In this document: positions 34,871 to 43,531 of the stretch, piece after piece
Layout of the letters: every line of letters begins with the position of its first letter
How positions within the stretch are numbered: position 1 is the first letter of the stretch
Assembly (NCBI GenBank): GCA_029879725.1
Contig: JAOUPR010000023.1
Coordinates: 1-46,498, forward strand
Direction: 5' to 3'
Source of the DNA: Gemmatimonadota bacterium
GTDB lineage: Bacteria > Gemmatimonadota > Gemmatimonadetes > Longimicrobiales > Gaopeijiaceae
DNA length: 46,498 bases
Notes under the pieces: model-generated
Seen by the model: the letters and a program-made list of their open reading frames with translations, nothing else
Database searches by the model: none
What the model was told of the DNA's origin: nothing
Position numbers and translations under genes: made by a program

Positions 34871-36190
34871 TCACCCCAGCCCGACCCCCTCGTCCAGGGC
34901 CAGGAGTGTGTCCAACAGGAGTCGCGTGCCTCGCGTGACGTCCTCGGCCTCCGTGAACTCGTCCGGCGCGTGGCTGATCCCCTTCGCCGACGGAACGAAG
35001 ATCATCCCCACCGGGGCGAGGAGCGCCATGCTCTGGGCGTCATGGCCGGCGCCGCTGGGCATACGCAGCGTCGAAAGCCCGGCGGCGCGGGCGGCGCGCT
35101 CCACCACGTCGCGGATGACCGGGTGGGTGGGAGCCGCCTTGCTGACGTAGAAGCGCTCCGACGTGAAGGTCGTGCCCGTCGCCTCGGCCAGATCGGGCAC
35201 CTGCTCCCAGATGGTGTCGTACGTGGCGTGGATCCCGTCCATGGTGAGGTCGCGGATCTCCAGTGAGAGCGTGACCCTTCCCGGGATGACGTTGGGCGCT
35301 CCCGGCTCCACTTCGATGCGCCCCACCGTGGCGACCTGGCGCCCGGCAATGGATCGGGCCGAGCGGTGGACCACGTCGACGAAGCGGGCCGCGGCCACCA
35401 TGGCGTCGCGTCGCCGGTCCATGGGGGTGGTGCCCGCGTGGTTGGTCATCCCCTCCACGGTGACGTTCCAGCGCTCGATCCCCACGATCCCCTCCACCAC
35501 CCCGATGTCGATCCCGTCGGCGTCGAGGATGGCGCCCTGCTCCACGTGGAGCTCCAGGAACGCCGTGAGGGACCCTGCCGGGCGGCGGGCCTGGGCGAGG
35601 CGGGCGGGATCACCGCCCAGGCGGGCCACGCCCTGTCCGATGGTGTGGCCCGACGCCGTGGGGAGCTCCAGCTCGGAGGGATCCACCTCTCCGGCCAGTG
35701 CCCGGCTCCCCGTCTTCCCGCCTTCCTCGTTGCAGAAGATCAGGAACTCCAGCGGGTGACGGGTGCGATGATCCGCGTCGTGCAGCGCGCAGGCCACCTC
35801 CAGCGCGCCCATGGAGCCCACCTGCCCGTCGAAGTTCCCGCCTCCGGGAACGGAGTCGACATGGGATCCCAGGGACAAGGGGGGGAGGGTCGGATCCGTG
35901 CCTTCCCGGCGGCCGACGAGGTTTCCGGCGAGGTCCACGTGGGTCGCGAGCCCCGCGTCGTCCATGAGGCCCCGGATCCACGCGCGTGCGGCCAGGTCGG
36001 CGTCACCGAAGGCGACCCGGTCGATCCCGCCGGCGTCATTGGCGCCGAAGCCGGCGAGCCGCGTCATGCGGGCCGCCAGACGTGCGGCGTCGACGGCCGG
36101 TGAGCCGTGAAGGGTGGGGAACCGGAAGCCGGGGAGCGCGGTGCTCCCGGCCGTCAGGGCGAAAAGTCGGGTGAAGCGTCGTCTGTCCAT
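34871..36190 (-). CDS. Exported M20-type amidase: N-carbamoyl amino acid / allantoate amidohydrolase-like
   Basis: A 439-residue hydantoinase/carbamoylase-family enzyme (HyuC/AmaB/AllC group). Metal ligands sit in LGSHVDSVPGGGNFDGQVG (H110, D121), FCNEEGGKTGSRA (E155/E156) and ELHVEQG. The lid domain has GMTNHAGTTPMDRRRDAM, and the last ligand region is GAGHDAQSMA. Unlike most relatives it begins with MDRRRFTRLFALTAGSTALPGF, a twin-arginine signal peptide, so it is probably exported folded with metal bound. It should release ammonia or CO2 from ureido or amide-type substrates; the exact substrate is unknown. The frame is open further upstream, but the Tat signal fixes the start. Confidence 0.87.
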   Translation of the reverse strand: MDRRRFTRLFALTAGSTALPGFRFPTLHGSPAVDAARLAARMTRLAGFGANDAGGIDRVAFGDADLAARAWIRGLMDDAGLATHVDLAGNLVGRREGTDPTLPPLSLGSHVDSVPGGGNFDGQVGSMGALEVACALHDADHRTRHPLEFLIFCNEEGGKTGSRALAGEVDPSELELPTASGHTIGQGVARLGGDPARLAQARRPAGSLTAFLELHVEQGAILDADGIDIGVVEGIVGIERWNVTVEGMTNHAGTTPMDRRRDAMVAAARFVDVVHRSARSIAGRQVATVGRIEVEPGAPNVIPGRVTLSLEIRDLTMDGIHATYDTIWEQVPDLAEATGTTFTSERFYVSKAAPTHPVIRDVVERAARAAGLSTLRMPSGAGHDAQSMALLAPVGMIFVPSAKGISHAPDEFTEAEDVTRGTRLLLDTLLALDEGVGLG

Positions 36191-36317
36191 CGTCCGAAGA
36201 TCCAGGGCGCGGGCCCGGCGCGCCAGTGGTGGAGACACGTCTTCCCGCGGCGAGGGTAGGAGAGAGGGATGCTCGCAGCGGAGGAGCCGGTGCCGAGCGG
36301 GTTTCGAGGAGGCCGGT

Positions 36318-36716
36318 ATGGTCTACAGGATCCTGGCCGACGTCGTGCTGGCGGCCCACGTCGCCTTCCTCCTCTTCGTCATCGGGGGCGGTTTTCTGGT
36401 ACTGCGGTGGCCTCGGGTGGTCTGGATCCACGCGCCGTGCGCTCTCTGGGGAGCGTGGGTGGAGTTCGCCCAGCGGGTGTGCCCCCTCACGCCGTTGGAG
36501 ATCGGTCTCCGTCGTCGCGCGGGGAGGGAGGGATACACGGGGGGATTCCTGGAACACTACGTGGAGCCCATCGTGTACCCGCCGGGTCTGACGCACACCC
36601 ATCAGGTGGTCCTGGGCATCGGCCTGATCCTTCTCACGAGCACCCTCTATGGGGTGGCGTGGCGGCGTTCACGTCGCCGCGACGACCCAGGTCCGCCGCG
36701 ACCGCCCGATCGGTAG
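36318..36716 (+). CDS. DUF2784 family membrane protein
   Basis: A 132-residue protein with three or four membrane helices: MVYRILADVVLAAHVAFLLFVIGGGFLVLRWP, the conserved WIHAPCALWGAWVEFAQRVCPLTPLE, then YVEPIVYPPGLTHTHQVVLGIGLILL. These blocks are typical of DUF2784, a small membrane family without known function. AGGAGG lies 5 bases before the ATG, a strong ribosome site that decides the start. It is divergent from the Tat amidase and converges with tctA, with 8 bases between stops. Confidence 0.85.
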   Translation: MVYRILADVVLAAHVAFLLFVIGGGFLVLRWPRVVWIHAPCALWGAWVEFAQRVCPLTPLEIGLRRRAGREGYTGGFLEHYVEPIVYPPGLTHTHQVVLGIGLILLTSTLYGVAWRRSRRRDDPGPPRPPDR

Positions 36717-36724
36717 CGTGACGG

Positions 36725-38242
36725 TCAGTCCACCTCGCTCAGATCCGCCTCGGGAGGGAGCGGGGTCCGCCGTGCCAGGAGGGGAGGGATCACCAGGCTC
36801 GCCGCCGCCATCCCCCAGAGCGTGAGGGCCACCGGGCTGTCGAAGAGGATCCCCCACTCGCCTCCGGAGAGCGCCATGGACCGACGCAGGTTCTTCTCCA
36901 TGAGGGGGCCCAGGACCAGCCCGAGGATCACCGGTGCCAGGGGGAAGCGGAGCTTCCGCATGGCGTAGCCCACCACCCCGAACCCCGTCATCAGCACCAG
37001 ATCGAAGGGGCTCTGGTTCACGGCGTACACCGCCACGAAGGAGAGCGCGGCCACCCCCGGGATGAGGAGCCATCGGGGCGCGGTGAGCGCACGCACGAAC
37101 AACCCCACCAGGGGGAGGTTCAGGAGGAGGAGGAAGACGTTCCCCACGTACATGGAGGCCGCCAGGCCCCAGAAGAGGTCCGGCTCCTCCTGGATGAGGA
37201 GTGGTCCGGGGGTCACGCCGAGCCCCAGGAGGGCCCCCAGGAGGACGGCCGTGGTGCCGCTTCCGGGAACGCCCAGGGTCAGGAGGGGGATCATGGCGCC
37301 GGTTGCCGCGGCGTTGTTGGCCGACTCGGGCGCCGCCACGCCCCGGATGTCTCCCGATCCGAAGGTGCCCTCCCGATCCACCACACGCTGCTCCGTGGTG
37401 TAGGCGAGGAAGGAGGCGATGGTTCCTCCGGCTCCCGGGAGGACGCCCACGAAGAATCCCAGGACGCTCCCCCGCGCCATGGTCCAGCCCGTGGATGTGA
37501 GCTCCCGGGCCGACACCATCACACGGCCCACCTTCGCCTGGACCTCGCGTCCCGCCTCCGTGTCCTCGAGGAGCTGGAGGACCTCGCTCACCGCGAAGAG
37601 ACCGATGGTCACCACCACGAAGTCCATTCCGTCCAGGAGCTTGATCTGGCCGAAGGTGAACCGGGGGATGGCGCTGTTGGGATCCAGCCCCACGGTGGCC
37701 AGGAAGAGACCCATCGCGGTGGCGGCCAGCCCCCGCACCAGGCTTCCGCCCGCCAGACTCGACAGGGCCGAGAACGCGAACACCATGAGCGCGAAGTACT
37801 CCGCCGGTCCGAAGCGGATGGCCCACTTCGCAAGGACGGGAGCCAGGAGGACGAGTCCGAACACCGAGGCGGTGCCACCCACGAAGGACGCGATGGCCGA
37901 CATCGCCAGCGCCGGCCCGGCGCGCCCCTGGCGGGTCATGGCGTGGCCGTCGAGGGCCGTGACCACGGCGGACGCGGTGCCCGGGACGTTCAGGAGGATG
38001 GTGCTGATGGAGTTCCCGTACTGGGATCCGTAGTAGATCCCGGCGAGGAGGATGAGCGCTCCTTCCGGCGGGAGGCCGGTGGCGAAGATCACCGGAATCA
38101 GGATGGCGATGGCGTTGATGGGGCCGATTCCCGGGAGCATTCCGACGAAGGTTCCGACGAAGACGCCGCCGAAGGCGAGCCCGAGGTTCAGGGGGCGGAG
38201 GGCCACGGCGAACCCGCCCATGAGGTGCGTCAGCGCGTCCAC
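36725..38242 (-). CDS. tctA: TctA, tripartite tricarboxylate transporter large membrane subunit
   Basis: A 505-residue protein with about twelve membrane helices. Typical TctA sequences are GTFVGMLPGIGPINAIAILIP, GIYYGSQYGNSISTILLNVPGTASAVVT, and the second-half FVGVLPGAGGTIASFLAY plus GVAAPESANNAAATGAMIPLLTLGVPGSGTTAVLLGAL. It forms the transport channel with TctB, fed by the binding protein TctC, and moves citrate or other carboxylates using the ion gradient. The start is GTG, overlapping the end of tctB by 13 bases. Order tctC-tctB-tctA on one strand indicates an operon. Actual substrates of Tct systems are diverse. Confidence 0.95.
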   Translation of the reverse strand: MDALTHLMGGFAVALRPLNLGLAFGGVFVGTFVGMLPGIGPINAIAILIPVIFATGLPPEGALILLAGIYYGSQYGNSISTILLNVPGTASAVVTALDGHAMTRQGRAGPALAMSAIASFVGGTASVFGLVLLAPVLAKWAIRFGPAEYFALMVFAFSALSSLAGGSLVRGLAATAMGLFLATVGLDPNSAIPRFTFGQIKLLDGMDFVVVTIGLFAVSEVLQLLEDTEAGREVQAKVGRVMVSARELTSTGWTMARGSVLGFFVGVLPGAGGTIASFLAYTTEQRVVDREGTFGSGDIRGVAAPESANNAAATGAMIPLLTLGVPGSGTTAVLLGALLGLGVTPGPLLIQEEPDLFWGLAASMYVGNVFLLLLNLPLVGLFVRALTAPRWLLIPGVAALSFVAVYAVNQSPFDLVLMTGFGVVGYAMRKLRFPLAPVILGLVLGPLMEKNLRRSMALSGGEWGILFDSPVALTLWGMAAASLVIPPLLARRTPLPPEADLSEVD

Positions 38243-38664
38243 AGGTCACCCAGGGGAAGAGGGAGGGCCAGGATGCGTACGAAGAGTCCCCAGAGGGCGG
38301 CGGAGACCCCCACCCCGGCCGCCGCGCTCTGCCAGCGGGAAGCTCCGAACATGGTGGACATCAGCGCCACACAGAGCGTACACGCCACGAAGAACCCGGC
38401 GGGCTCCAGGAGCACGGCGAAGACGAGGAAGGACAGCGCGCCGCCGCCCATGCGGCGCCAGGCGGGCCGGCCCGGCCACTCCGGCGCCGTACGGGGTCGA
38501 AGCGCGATGACGGCGCCCGCGCCGGCCAGGATCACCGCCACCAGGTACGGGAGCGCCTTGGGGCCCACCGGATCGGTGAGGAACGCCACCTCGAAGGTGG
38601 AAGCCTCCAGGCCGATGGCCAGCGCCAGGCCGACGAGGATCGCTCCCGTCACGCGGTCGCTCAT
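38230..38664 (-). CDS. tctB: TctB, tripartite tricarboxylate transporter small membrane subunit
   Basis: A 144-residue protein with four predicted helices, starting MSDRVTGAILVGLALAIGLEAST and containing the family-like sequence DPVGPKALPYLVAVILAGAGAVIALRP. Small size, helix count and position between tctC and tctA identify it, since TctB sequences diverge widely. The ATG overlaps the tctC stop (ATGA) and the 3' end overlaps tctA by 13 bases, so the three subunits are translationally linked. Confidence 0.88.
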   Translation of the reverse strand: MSDRVTGAILVGLALAIGLEASTFEVAFLTDPVGPKALPYLVAVILAGAGAVIALRPRTAPEWPGRPAWRRMGGGALSFLVFAVLLEPAGFFVACTLCVALMSTMFGASRWQSAAAGVGVSAALWGLFVRILALPLPLGDLWTR

Positions 38665-39620
38665 GGGATCAGCCCGATCTCGCGGGACATCTCGCGGAAG
38701 TCCTCCACCTGAGCGCGGACGAATTCGGTGAACTCGTCTCCCACCAGGAAGAACTCCTCCAGTCGATTCGTGACCCGTGCCTTCTCCCATTCGGGGGAAG
38801 CGCCCAGGCGCCGCATGACCTCGACCCAACGTCCGTAGGATTCGTCGCCGATCTCCCCGGGGACGTAGAACCCCCGCCACGTCACCCAGTCCACGTCCAG
38901 TCCCGACTCATGGGCCGTGGGCACGCCGGCCAGCCGCCCGCCGAGGCGCTCCGGGGCCAGGACCGTGAGCACCCGCATCCGCCCGGCGGCGAGTTGGCCC
39001 TCCACCTCCGACGCCTCTCCCGAGAACACGTGCACGAAGCCGCCCAGGAGCGCGGTCATGGCCTCGCCGCCGCCGTCGAAGGGGACGTAGCGGATCTTGC
39101 GGGGGTCGATTCCCGCCCGGTGGGCGAGGAGGAGCACCTTCATGTGGTCCTGCCCGGCCACGGCGCTCCCGCCGCTCACCACCAGGGACCCGGGGTCGTC
39201 GCGCCAGGCCGCGATGACGTCGTCCAGGGTTCGCCAGGGAGCATCGGCGGCCACCGCCAGCACACCGTACTCGGCGCCCACCGCACCCACCCAGCGCACG
39301 TCGTCTTCCGTCAGACGCCCGTACTGTCCCTGCGCCAGGCGGAGCGTCGTGGAGGGGCTCGCGGCCACCAGGACCTCGGTGTCCCCGTTCCTCTGGGCCA
39401 CCGTGTGGGCGTAGGCCACGCCACCGCCGGCGCCGGGCATGTTGGTGGTGCGCACGAGCCCGGGGGCCTCACCCAGCTCGTAGAGCACCTGCCCCGCGGT
39501 ACGGCAGGTCAGGTCCCACCCCCCTCCCGCGTTGGCCGGAGCGATACATTCCCACCCCCGGCTGGCCGGAGGCGCGCAGGACGCCACGAGCACCGTGGCG
39601 ATCAGGGTGGAGCGACGCAT
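38661..39620 (-). CDS. tctC: TctC-family substrate-binding protein, predicted lipoprotein
   Basis: Extracytoplasmic solute receptor of the Tct system, 319 residues. The start MRRSTLIATVLVASCAPPAS gives a signal peptide with the lipobox VASC, so the receptor is probably lipid-anchored rather than free. Family landmarks are ECIAPANAGGGWDLTCRTAGQVL, VRTTNMPGAGGGVAYAHT, GGSAVAGQDHMKVLLLAHRAGI and VPFDGGGEAMTALLGGFVHVF. This BugT/TctC fold binds carboxylates; the ligand is unknown. The frame opens 72 bases further upstream, but the signal peptide fits only this ATG. It diverges from an exported amidohydrolase across about 176 bases. Confidence 0.92.
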   Translation of the reverse strand: MRRSTLIATVLVASCAPPASRGWECIAPANAGGGWDLTCRTAGQVLYELGEAPGLVRTTNMPGAGGGVAYAHTVAQRNGDTEVLVAASPSTTLRLAQGQYGRLTEDDVRWVGAVGAEYGVLAVAADAPWRTLDDVIAAWRDDPGSLVVSGGSAVAGQDHMKVLLLAHRAGIDPRKIRYVPFDGGGEAMTALLGGFVHVFSGEASEVEGQLAAGRMRVLTVLAPERLGGRLAGVPTAHESGLDVDWVTWRGFYVPGEIGDESYGRWVEVMRRLGASPEWEKARVTNRLEEFFLVGDEFTEFVRAQVEDFREMSREIGLIP

Positions 39621-39796
39621 GGGTACCGTCGTGCCGATGGTGGGCGAAGTCAGGAGACGGGCGGAAGGGTGCACCCGGGGCGGCGAGTCCACAAGAGGCC
39701 GGTGAGGGTGCCACCCGCCCGCGGGGTGGTGTGGGGGCGGGGCTACGCGCCGTGTGATATGATGGTGCGAGCCGATTCCCGGTCTTCACCCACCGC

Positions 39797-41098
39797 ATGG
39801 GGCGCGATATGTCGGAACGTCCATCCTCCTTCTTCCCACGAGCCGTCCGCCTCGGGCTCGCCGCCGTACTTCTCGCCGCCACCGGGGTCTTCTTCGGTCC
39901 CGCTCCGGGGTCGGCCCAGGAGGGCAGGATCATCCTCCGCGCCGCGCATCTCCTGGACGGCGCGGGGGGCGAGACCTCCGCGCGCGACGTCGTGGTGGAG
40001 GACGGGCGGATCGTCGAGGTGCTGGCGGCGGGTACCGGAACGGGGGAGCGGGTCTACGACCTGGGGGATGCCACCCTCATGCCCGGGCTCATCGACACCC
40101 ACGTCCACATCGGGTGGCACTTCGACCGCGCCAACGGAAAGACCCACTCCCGTGCCGTGGAGGAGTCCTCCGAGGAGGCCGCCCTCTACGCCGCCGAGAA
40201 CGCGTGGACGACGTTGCGAGCGGGGGTGACCACGGTGCAGAGCCTGGGTGCCATGGTGGACATTCCGTTGCGTGACGCCATCGAGGCGGGTACGCTGCCT
40301 GGCCCACGGATCCTCACCTCGGGAGTGGCGATCACGGCAGGTACGGGCGCTCCGGACGCCATCAGGGCGCACGTGGACCGGATGGCCGACGCCCGGGCCG
40401 ACGTGATCAAGATCTTCGCCTCCGCGAGCATCCGTGACGGTGGTGGGCCCACACTGACCCAGGAACAGCTCGACGCAGCGTGTGGCCAGGCCCGGGCTCG
40501 CGGGCTGCGGTCCTTCGTGCACGCCTACGATCCGGAGGCGGCGCGGCGGGTGATCCGGGCCGGTTGCACCGGTATCGAGCACGGCGCGCTCCTCGACCGC
40601 GAGACGCTGGAGGCCATGGCCCGCGCCGGAGTGTATCTCGATCCCAACACGGACCTCGTGATGCGCAACTACTTCGAGAACGCCGAACACTTCCTGGGGG
40701 TGGGAAACTACACGGAAGAGGGATTCGCTCAGATGCGGGCGGCACAGCCGTTGGCGCTGCGCGTGTTCGTGGAGGGGCTCACGGTCCCCGGCCTCGACAT
40801 GGTGTTCGGCACGGACGCGGTGGCCGGTGCCCACGGGCGCAACCACGAGGAACTGGTATACCGCATCACGGCGGGGGGGCAGGACCCCATGGACGCCGTG
40901 GTCTCGGCCACCTCGCTGGCCGCCGAGGCGTTGGGGCTCTCGGGTACGGTGGGGCGCCTGGCGCCCGGGCTCGAGGCGGACCTGATCGCCCTGGACGGTG
41001 ATCCGCTGAAGGACCCCGAGGCGCTGGGGCGCGTGGTCTTCGTGATGAAGGGAGGCGTGGTGTACCGCAACGACCCGCCGCGCCGAGAAGACCCATAG
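39797..41098 (+). CDS. Exported amidohydrolase-family enzyme (imidazolonepropionase/prolidase-like)
   Basis: A 433-residue metal-dependent hydrolase with an N-terminal signal peptide (LGLAAVLLAATGVFFGPAPGSAQ). The binuclear site appears as HVH (H102, H104), the likely carboxylated K205 in DVIKIFAS, the His of SFVHAYD and GIEHG, and D340 in FGTDA. LAPGLEADLIALDGDPL near the end is the usual small beta domain. Relatives hydrolyse Xaa-Pro dipeptides, imidazolones or ureido compounds; the substrate is not determinable. Two ATGs (39797, 39809) are possible, neither with a strong ribosome site. It precedes the YtcJ-like gene by 63 bases. Confidence 0.87.
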   Translation: MGRDMSERPSSFFPRAVRLGLAAVLLAATGVFFGPAPGSAQEGRIILRAAHLLDGAGGETSARDVVVEDGRIVEVLAAGTGTGERVYDLGDATLMPGLIDTHVHIGWHFDRANGKTHSRAVEESSEEAALYAAENAWTTLRAGVTTVQSLGAMVDIPLRDAIEAGTLPGPRILTSGVAITAGTGAPDAIRAHVDRMADARADVIKIFASASIRDGGGPTLTQEQLDAACGQARARGLRSFVHAYDPEAARRVIRAGCTGIEHGALLDRETLEAMARAGVYLDPNTDLVMRNYFENAEHFLGVGNYTEEGFAQMRAAQPLALRVFVEGLTVPGLDMVFGTDAVAGAHGRNHEELVYRITAGGQDPMDAVVSATSLAAEALGLSGTVGRLAPGLEADLIALDGDPLKDPEALGRVVFVMKGGVVYRNDPPRREDP

Positions 41099-41161
41099 CG
41101 CCGGATGTCTTCCCTCTCCACCTTGTCCCCACGCCGAAACACTTCACCCAGGAGCAATGAC

Positions 41162-42883
41162 GTGTCCAGATCCTCCTTTGCACGCCGATTCATTCCGTCC
41201 GCATTGATGGCCGCCATCGTGGCGTGCTCCGGCGGTGACGCCGCGGACATGGTCCTGACCAACGGGAAGGTGGTCACCGTGGATCCGGCCCACCCGGAAG
41301 CGGAAGCCGTGGCCATTCGCGACGGGCGCATCCTCGCGGTGGGGTCTTCGGCGGAGATGGCCGACTACGTCGGGCCCGGCACCGAAGTGGTGGACCTTGC
41401 GGGACGACTCGCCGTCCCCGGCTTCATCGAGGGGCACGGACACTACATGGGGCTGGGGCACGCCCAGATGATCCTGGACCTCACCACGGCGGCGGATTGG
41501 GAGGAGATCGTGGCCATGGTGGCGGAGGCCGCGTCCGCCGCGGCGCCGGGAACGTGGATCCAGGGGCGGGGGTGGCACCAGGAGAAGTGGAGCCACACGC
41601 CGGAGCCGAGCGTGGAGGGCAATCCGGTGCATGGATCCCTCAGCGCGGTGTCTCCCGACAACCCGGTCCTCCTGGGACACGCCAGTGGTCACGCGGCCTT
41701 CGCGAATGCCCGCGCCCTGGAGCTCGCCGGAATCGGCGCGGGCACGCCGGATCCCGAAGGGGGAACCATCGTGAGGGGTCCCGACGGCGCGCCCACCGGT
41801 CTTCTTCGCGAGACGGCCCAGCGCATCGTGTCCGCGGTGATGGCGCAGACCATGAACGCCCGCTCGGACGAGGAGAAGTGGAAGGAATTCGCCCTCCAGG
41901 TGGAGTTGGCGGGGAGAAACGCCCTGGAGAACGGAGTCACGTCCTTCCACGACGCCGGATCCGGCTTCGCGACCATCGACGGCTTGAAGCGTCTAGCCGA
42001 CGAAGGATCCCTTCCGGTGCGTCTGTACGTGATGGTCCGCCGTGAGAGCAACGACGTCATGGCGGAAAAGCTGCCCGCCTATCGGATGGTCGGGTACGGG
42101 AACGACTTTCTCACGGTACGCGCCATCAAACGGCAGATCGACGGAGCGCTGGGATCCCACGGGGCATGGCTCCTGGAGCCCTACGAGGACATGCCGGGGA
42201 GCACGGGGTTGGTCCTGGAGTCCGTGGAGGACATCGAGGAGACCGCGCGCATCGCCATCGAAGCCGGGTACCAGGTGAACACCCATGCCATCGGAGATCG
42301 CGCCAACCGCGAGGTCCTCGACATCTACGAGCGCACCTTCGCCGGACGCGACGATGCCACGGATCTCCGCTGGAGGATCGAGCACGCCCAGCACGTGGAT
42401 CCCGACGACGTGGATCGCTTCCGGCAGCTCGGCGTGATCGCCGCCATGCAAGGGGTCCACGCCACCTCGGATGCTCCCTGGGTGTACCGGCGCCTCGGCG
42501 CCGGGCGAGCGGAGAGTGGGGCGTACCTGTGGCGTTCGTTCATCGACGCGGGGGTGGTGGTCACCAACGGGACCGACGTTCCGGTGGAGGCGATCAGCCC
42601 CGTCGCCTCCTTCTACGCCTCGGTGGTGCGCAGGGACCGCGATGGGAACGAGTTCTTTCCATCCCAGAGGATGACGCGGATGGAGGCGTTGGAGAGCTAC
42701 ACGATCAACAACGCCTTCGCCGCCTTCGAGGAGGAGATCAAGGGGTCCATCACGCCTGGCAAGGTGGCGGACATCACGGTGCTCGACCGCGACATCATGA
42801 CCGTCCCCGAAGAGGAGATCGCGGGAGCCCGGGTGGACCTGACGCTGGTGGGCGGAGAGATCCGCTTCCGGAGGGACGGGTGA
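41162..42883 (+). CDS. YtcJ-like amidohydrolase (amidohydrolase_3), predicted lipoprotein
   Basis: A 573-residue metal hydrolase. GTG at 41162 is preceded by AGGAG seven bases away and yields a short signal peptide ending IVACSGG, a lipobox, so it is probably an envelope lipoprotein. Family features are LTNGKVVTVDPAHPEAEAVAIRDGRILAVG, GFIEGHGHYMGLG, LLGHASGHAAFANARAL, NTHAIGDRANREVLD, RIEHAQHVDPDD, and the C-terminal GSITPGKVADITVLD. YtcJ-type enzymes act on N-acyl or imide compounds, but few are characterised. The stop overlaps the GTG of the RidA-like gene (GTGA). Confidence 0.88.
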   Translation: MSRSSFARRFIPSALMAAIVACSGGDAADMVLTNGKVVTVDPAHPEAEAVAIRDGRILAVGSSAEMADYVGPGTEVVDLAGRLAVPGFIEGHGHYMGLGHAQMILDLTTAADWEEIVAMVAEAASAAAPGTWIQGRGWHQEKWSHTPEPSVEGNPVHGSLSAVSPDNPVLLGHASGHAAFANARALELAGIGAGTPDPEGGTIVRGPDGAPTGLLRETAQRIVSAVMAQTMNARSDEEKWKEFALQVELAGRNALENGVTSFHDAGSGFATIDGLKRLADEGSLPVRLYVMVRRESNDVMAEKLPAYRMVGYGNDFLTVRAIKRQIDGALGSHGAWLLEPYEDMPGSTGLVLESVEDIEETARIAIEAGYQVNTHAIGDRANREVLDIYERTFAGRDDATDLRWRIEHAQHVDPDDVDRFRQLGVIAAMQGVHATSDAPWVYRRLGAGRAESGAYLWRSFIDAGVVVTNGTDVPVEAISPVASFYASVVRRDRDGNEFFPSQRMTRMEALESYTINNAFAAFEEEIKGSITPGKVADITVLDRDIMTVPEEEIAGARVDLTLVGGEIRFRRDG

Positions 42884-43371
42884 GGGCGCGAGCGGGGGTC
42901 CTGGCGCTGGCGGCGCTGGCGGCCGGGGCGTGCACTCTGGAGCCGCGTACCGACCGGGGCGGCGACTCGGCGCCCACGAGGGAAACGCACAAGGAGATCA
43001 TCCAGCCGGAGGGAGTGGCCCGCCTCCCGGTCTTCTCCACCGCCGTGCGCACGGGTGACCTGATCTTCCTCTCGGGACAGATCGGAACGGTTCCGGGCAC
43101 GGAGACCCCCACCCTCGTGGATGGCGGCGTCACCCCCGAGACCCGCCAGACCATGGAGAACATCCGCACGGTTCTGGCCGCGGCGGATCTCACCCTGGAC
43201 GACCTGGTGAAGTGCACGGTGTTCCTGGCCGACATCGCCGACTACGCGGCCATGAACCAGGTCTACCTCGAGTTCTTCCCGGCGGACCCGCCGGCCCGGT
43301 CGGCCATGGCGGGGAGCGGTCTGGCGCTGGGCGCCCGGGTGGAGGTGGAGTGCATCGCGGCGGCGAGGTGA
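42880..43371 (+). CDS. Exported RidA/YjgF-family lipoprotein
   Basis: A 163-residue RidA-fold protein with an N-terminal signal peptide and lipobox-like LAAGAC (C18), unlike the usual cytoplasmic enzyme. The RidA domain (about 46-163) shows FLSGQIGTVPGT, TMENIRTVLAAADLTLDDLVKCTVFLADI and PPARSAMAGSGLALGARVEVECIA. The key Arg140 and Glu155 match the active-site pair of imine deaminases (R105/E120 in E. coli RidA). The domain should be able to hydrolyse enamines/imines, but at the cell envelope. GTG start overlaps the YtcJ-like stop by four bases, so the two are probably made together. Confidence 0.85.
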   Translation: MRARAGVLALAALAAGACTLEPRTDRGGDSAPTRETHKEIIQPEGVARLPVFSTAVRTGDLIFLSGQIGTVPGTETPTLVDGGVTPETRQTMENIRTVLAAADLTLDDLVKCTVFLADIADYAAMNQVYLEFFPADPPARSAMAGSGLALGARVEVECIAAAR

Positions 43372-43531
43372 GCCGCCCGTCCATGTCGTGTGGGGGGAGG
43401 GAGCTACGGGGTCCGGAGGGGTCCGCGTAGACCTTCCACGGGGCTCGCCTCGAGCGTGGACGTTGGGTAGAATGGCCTCCTGAGCGCCGGGAACTCCGAC
43501 CCGGCAGGGGTCTCTTCCTCCTGGGGTTCTC

